Shown: one piece after another, positions 14,801 through 16,258 of the stretch
How the letters are laid out: every line of letters starts with the position of its first letter
How positions within the stretch are numbered: the stretch's first letter is position 1
NCBI GenBank assembly: GCA_017964745.1
Contig: JAGCRJ010000341.1
Location: 1-16,258 of the forward strand
DNA from: Lachnospiraceae bacterium
GTDB lineage: Bacteria > Bacillota > Clostridia > Lachnospirales > Lachnospiraceae
Length of the DNA: 16,258 nucleotides
Direction: 5' to 3'
Made by a program: the position numbers and the translations under genes
Notes under the pieces: model-generated
Databases searched by the model: none
What the model was told of the DNA's origin: nothing
What the model saw: only the letters and a program-made list of their open reading frames with translations

Positions 14801-15734
14801 CTTTCTTGTCTTCAGAAGCCTGTTTTCTGAGCGAATAGTTGAGTATGGGATCATCATCTATGAAATCGATCTCGTCATTGAGATAAACCTGATAATCATT
14901 CCATACCGATTCGAGCATCTTGAGGTTCTTCCTGATCTGCTCTGGAGCCTTTATGCAGAGCGCAACGACTATTGCGTTGATAACGGAAAGAGGTGCGACG
15001 AGCGAATCAACTATCGATACCATATCCGATCTTGCATAGAGATTACAGGTCGAATAAAGAGTCATGGGTGAATGTGCGGAATCGGTTATCGCAATCACGG
15101 ATGCTCTCCTGTCATTGGCAAATTCCATAGCCTTAAGTGTTCTCATGGAATATCTCGGAAAGCTGATACCGACAAACGCATCCTCTTCATTGATCCTTAT
15201 CATCTGTTCAAAGGTCTCGGTAACGGATGTCGAATTGACGAGCACACATCCGGGACGGACCATGTTCAGATAAAAATGAAGGAATGCTGCAAGAGGCTCA
15301 TTTGATCTGAGACCCATGATATAGACATCCCTTGCACGAAGGAGAATGTCCACTGTAAGATCGAATGCACTGGGATTGAGATTCTTGATGGTGTCGCGGA
15401 TCTTTTCCATATCCGCGTTAAGAACGGAAGTGAGTATCTCAGACTGGGTACTGCGTCCGTATTTTTCATCTATCTTCTGAACGGAAGAAAGCTTGGTCTT
15501 GACACATTCGACCAGGCTTTTCTGAAATTCGGGATAACCGTCGTAACCGAGAGCTGATGCAAATCTTACGATGGTTGATTCGCTGACTCCGGTCTCTTTA
15601 CCTAATTCGGCCGCTGTCATAAAAACAGCGGTCTCATATTCGTTCTGTATATAAAATGCGATTTTCTTCTGGCTCTTACTCATGCGGGGGATCATGTCCC
15701 TTATCCTCATGAGCACATCACCTCTAAGATCCAT
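14793..15734 (-). CDS. MurR/RpiR-family transcription regulator
   Basis: A 313-residue regulator. The N-terminal RpiR helix-turn-helix domain (about 5-77) contains FMTAAELGKETGVSESTIVRFASALGYDGYPEFQ. A SIS sugar-phosphate-binding domain (about 120-265) contains DVYIMGLRSNEPLA and FVGISFPRYSMRTLKAMEFA. The C-terminus beyond 285 (NDEIDFIDDDPILNYS) is acidic and not part of the known domains. Members of this family sense phosphosugars; the ligand here cannot be told, since no sugar gene is adjacent. AGGAA precedes the start, 12 bp after the tetR stop. Its stop overlaps the flavoprotein start. Confidence 0.9.
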   Translation of the reverse strand: MDLRGDVLMRIRDMIPRMSKSQKKIAFYIQNEYETAVFMTAAELGKETGVSESTIVRFASALGYDGYPEFQKSLVECVKTKLSSVQKIDEKYGRSTQSEILTSVLNADMEKIRDTIKNLNPSAFDLTVDILLRARDVYIMGLRSNEPLAAFLHFYLNMVRPGCVLVNSTSVTETFEQMIRINEEDAFVGISFPRYSMRTLKAMEFANDRRASVIAITDSAHSPMTLYSTCNLYARSDMVSIVDSLVAPLSVINAIVVALCIKAPEQIRKNLKMLESVWNDYQVYLNDEIDFIDDDPILNYSLRKQASEDKKDE

Positions 15735-15746
15735 ATAGATTTCCTG

Positions 15747-16258
15747 TTATGCTAAGAATGAATTATATGCCTTCTCGAGAAGGGACATGGTCTCTTCATC
15801 GGTAAGATCATAATCTCCGGAAAGTGTCATACATGCGGCGCCGTGAATGAAGATCCACATCTTCATGAACATTCCGCCGGGATCCTGGCATCCGGTCTCC
15901 TTTGCCATATTGATCTCCGCAACAACATTTCCTTCGGCACCGTTAAGGAGCTCATACATTGAAATCCTTCCGGGAATGACATCAACGAACAAAAGCCTGA
16001 AAAGATTCTTCTCTTTGCGCGCGAAAGCAATATAAGCCATACCGAGATTGGTAAAGGGAACCTTGCCGATACGATCGAAACCTGCATAATAATCCCTGAA
16101 GAATGCAACAGCCTTCTCGTATACCGCAGTCTGAAGCTCGGACATATTCTTGTAAACCCTGAAGATAGGCTGGGTTGAGCATCCTGCCTTCTCTGCAACG
16201 TGACGCGCAGTAATGGAATCAGCGCCCTCTGTTCTGGTCATTTCAAATGCGGTACTGA
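15747..16258 (-). CDS. TetR-family transcription regulator, 5' end outside the window
   Basis: Reading continues to the window edge without a start that fits the family: upstream of the first in-window ATG (16241) the frame encodes STAFE, which continues the first DNA-binding helix. The gene is therefore partial, with about 170 residues seen. The TetR helix-turn-helix is ITARHVAEKAGCSTQPIFRVYKN. The C-terminal ligand domain has MKMWIFIHGAACM, resembling the W-x-x-x-HG motif of WHG-type TetR C-domains. The ligand is unknown. It sits 12 bp before rpiR on the same strand, so it may be co-transcribed with the cmk-ispH-rpsA run. Confidence 0.88.
   Translation of the reverse strand, partial: STAFEMTRTEGADSITARHVAEKAGCSTQPIFRVYKNMSELQTAVYEKAVAFFRDYYAGFDRIGKVPFTNLGMAYIAFARKEKNLFRLLFVDVIPGRISMYELLNGAEGNVVAEINMAKETGCQDPGGMFMKMWIFIHGAACMTLSGDYDLTDEETMSLLEKAYNSFLA

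Noticed and set aside
14801..14857. Upstream extension of the flavoprotein to 14857
   Set aside because: The FAD motif is expected within about 10 residues of the start, which the ATG at 14800 gives.
1..16258. CRISPR array, tRNA or rRNA genes, insertion sequence
   Set aside because: No regularly spaced direct repeats, no cloverleaf with anticodon arm, no rRNA motifs and no transposase-like protein were seen.

Overview
The window looks like chromosome of an anaerobic, low-to-mid GC member of the Clostridia, most likely a Lachnospiraceae relative. The reasons are a six-gene Rnf complex in the clostridial order rnfC-D-G-E-A-B, a cmk-ispH-rpsA cluster of clostridial type, and a protein combining AP2-like domains with an HNH-like core. 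Taxonomy is an inference from gene content. No mobile element, phage, tRNA, rRNA or CRISPR array was seen. Most of the window is tightly packed core metabolism on the minus strand.

Left end (1-1866): the first two thirds of threonine synthase (thrC) runs leftward off the window. Divergent from it, with only 32 bp between the start codons, is a plus-strand gene for an AP2-like DNA-binding protein with a degenerate HNH core. Its promoter geometry suggests a leaderless mRNA. A nested inverted repeat separates this gene from the Rnf operon.

Rnf operon (8406 down to 1867, minus strand): rnfC, rnfD, rnfG, rnfE, rnfA and rnfB encode a membrane ferredoxin:NAD+ oxidoreductase that couples electron transfer to Na+ or H+ export. 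Cofactor motifs are all present: two SGAT/TGAT flavinylation sites, the FMN/NADH motif of RnfC, the many Cys clusters of RnfB, and the paired intramembrane Cys of RnfA and RnfE. RnfE is unusual: it carries a four-Cys motif and an acidic low-complexity tail of about 150 residues. A seventh gene is joined to rnfB by an ATGA overlap. It encodes a membrane-anchored GH25-lysozyme-like protein whose expected catalytic acids are replaced.

Middle (8407-10883): a DEDD-type exonuclease-like gene (YprB/RNase H-like) with a good promoter runs rightward and converges on a solitary cheR. Between them lies a 255-bp imperfect palindrome with no open frame. Its outermost arms are two inverted copies of the same 28-nt terminator hairpin, so each convergent gene ends in the same RNA hairpin. 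This is the most unusual non-coding object in the window.

Right end (10884-16258, minus strand): a compact run tetR - rpiR - HI0933-type flavoprotein - cmk - ispH - rpsA, mostly with overlapping or nearly touching genes, ends at a strong intrinsic terminator. It joins regulators (TetR, RpiR) to essential housekeeping functions: CMP phosphorylation, the last isoprenoid (MEP) step and an S1-domain protein. The ispH and S1 genes overlap by 23 nt; in several other clostridia the two products are, to my knowledge, fused in one polypeptide.
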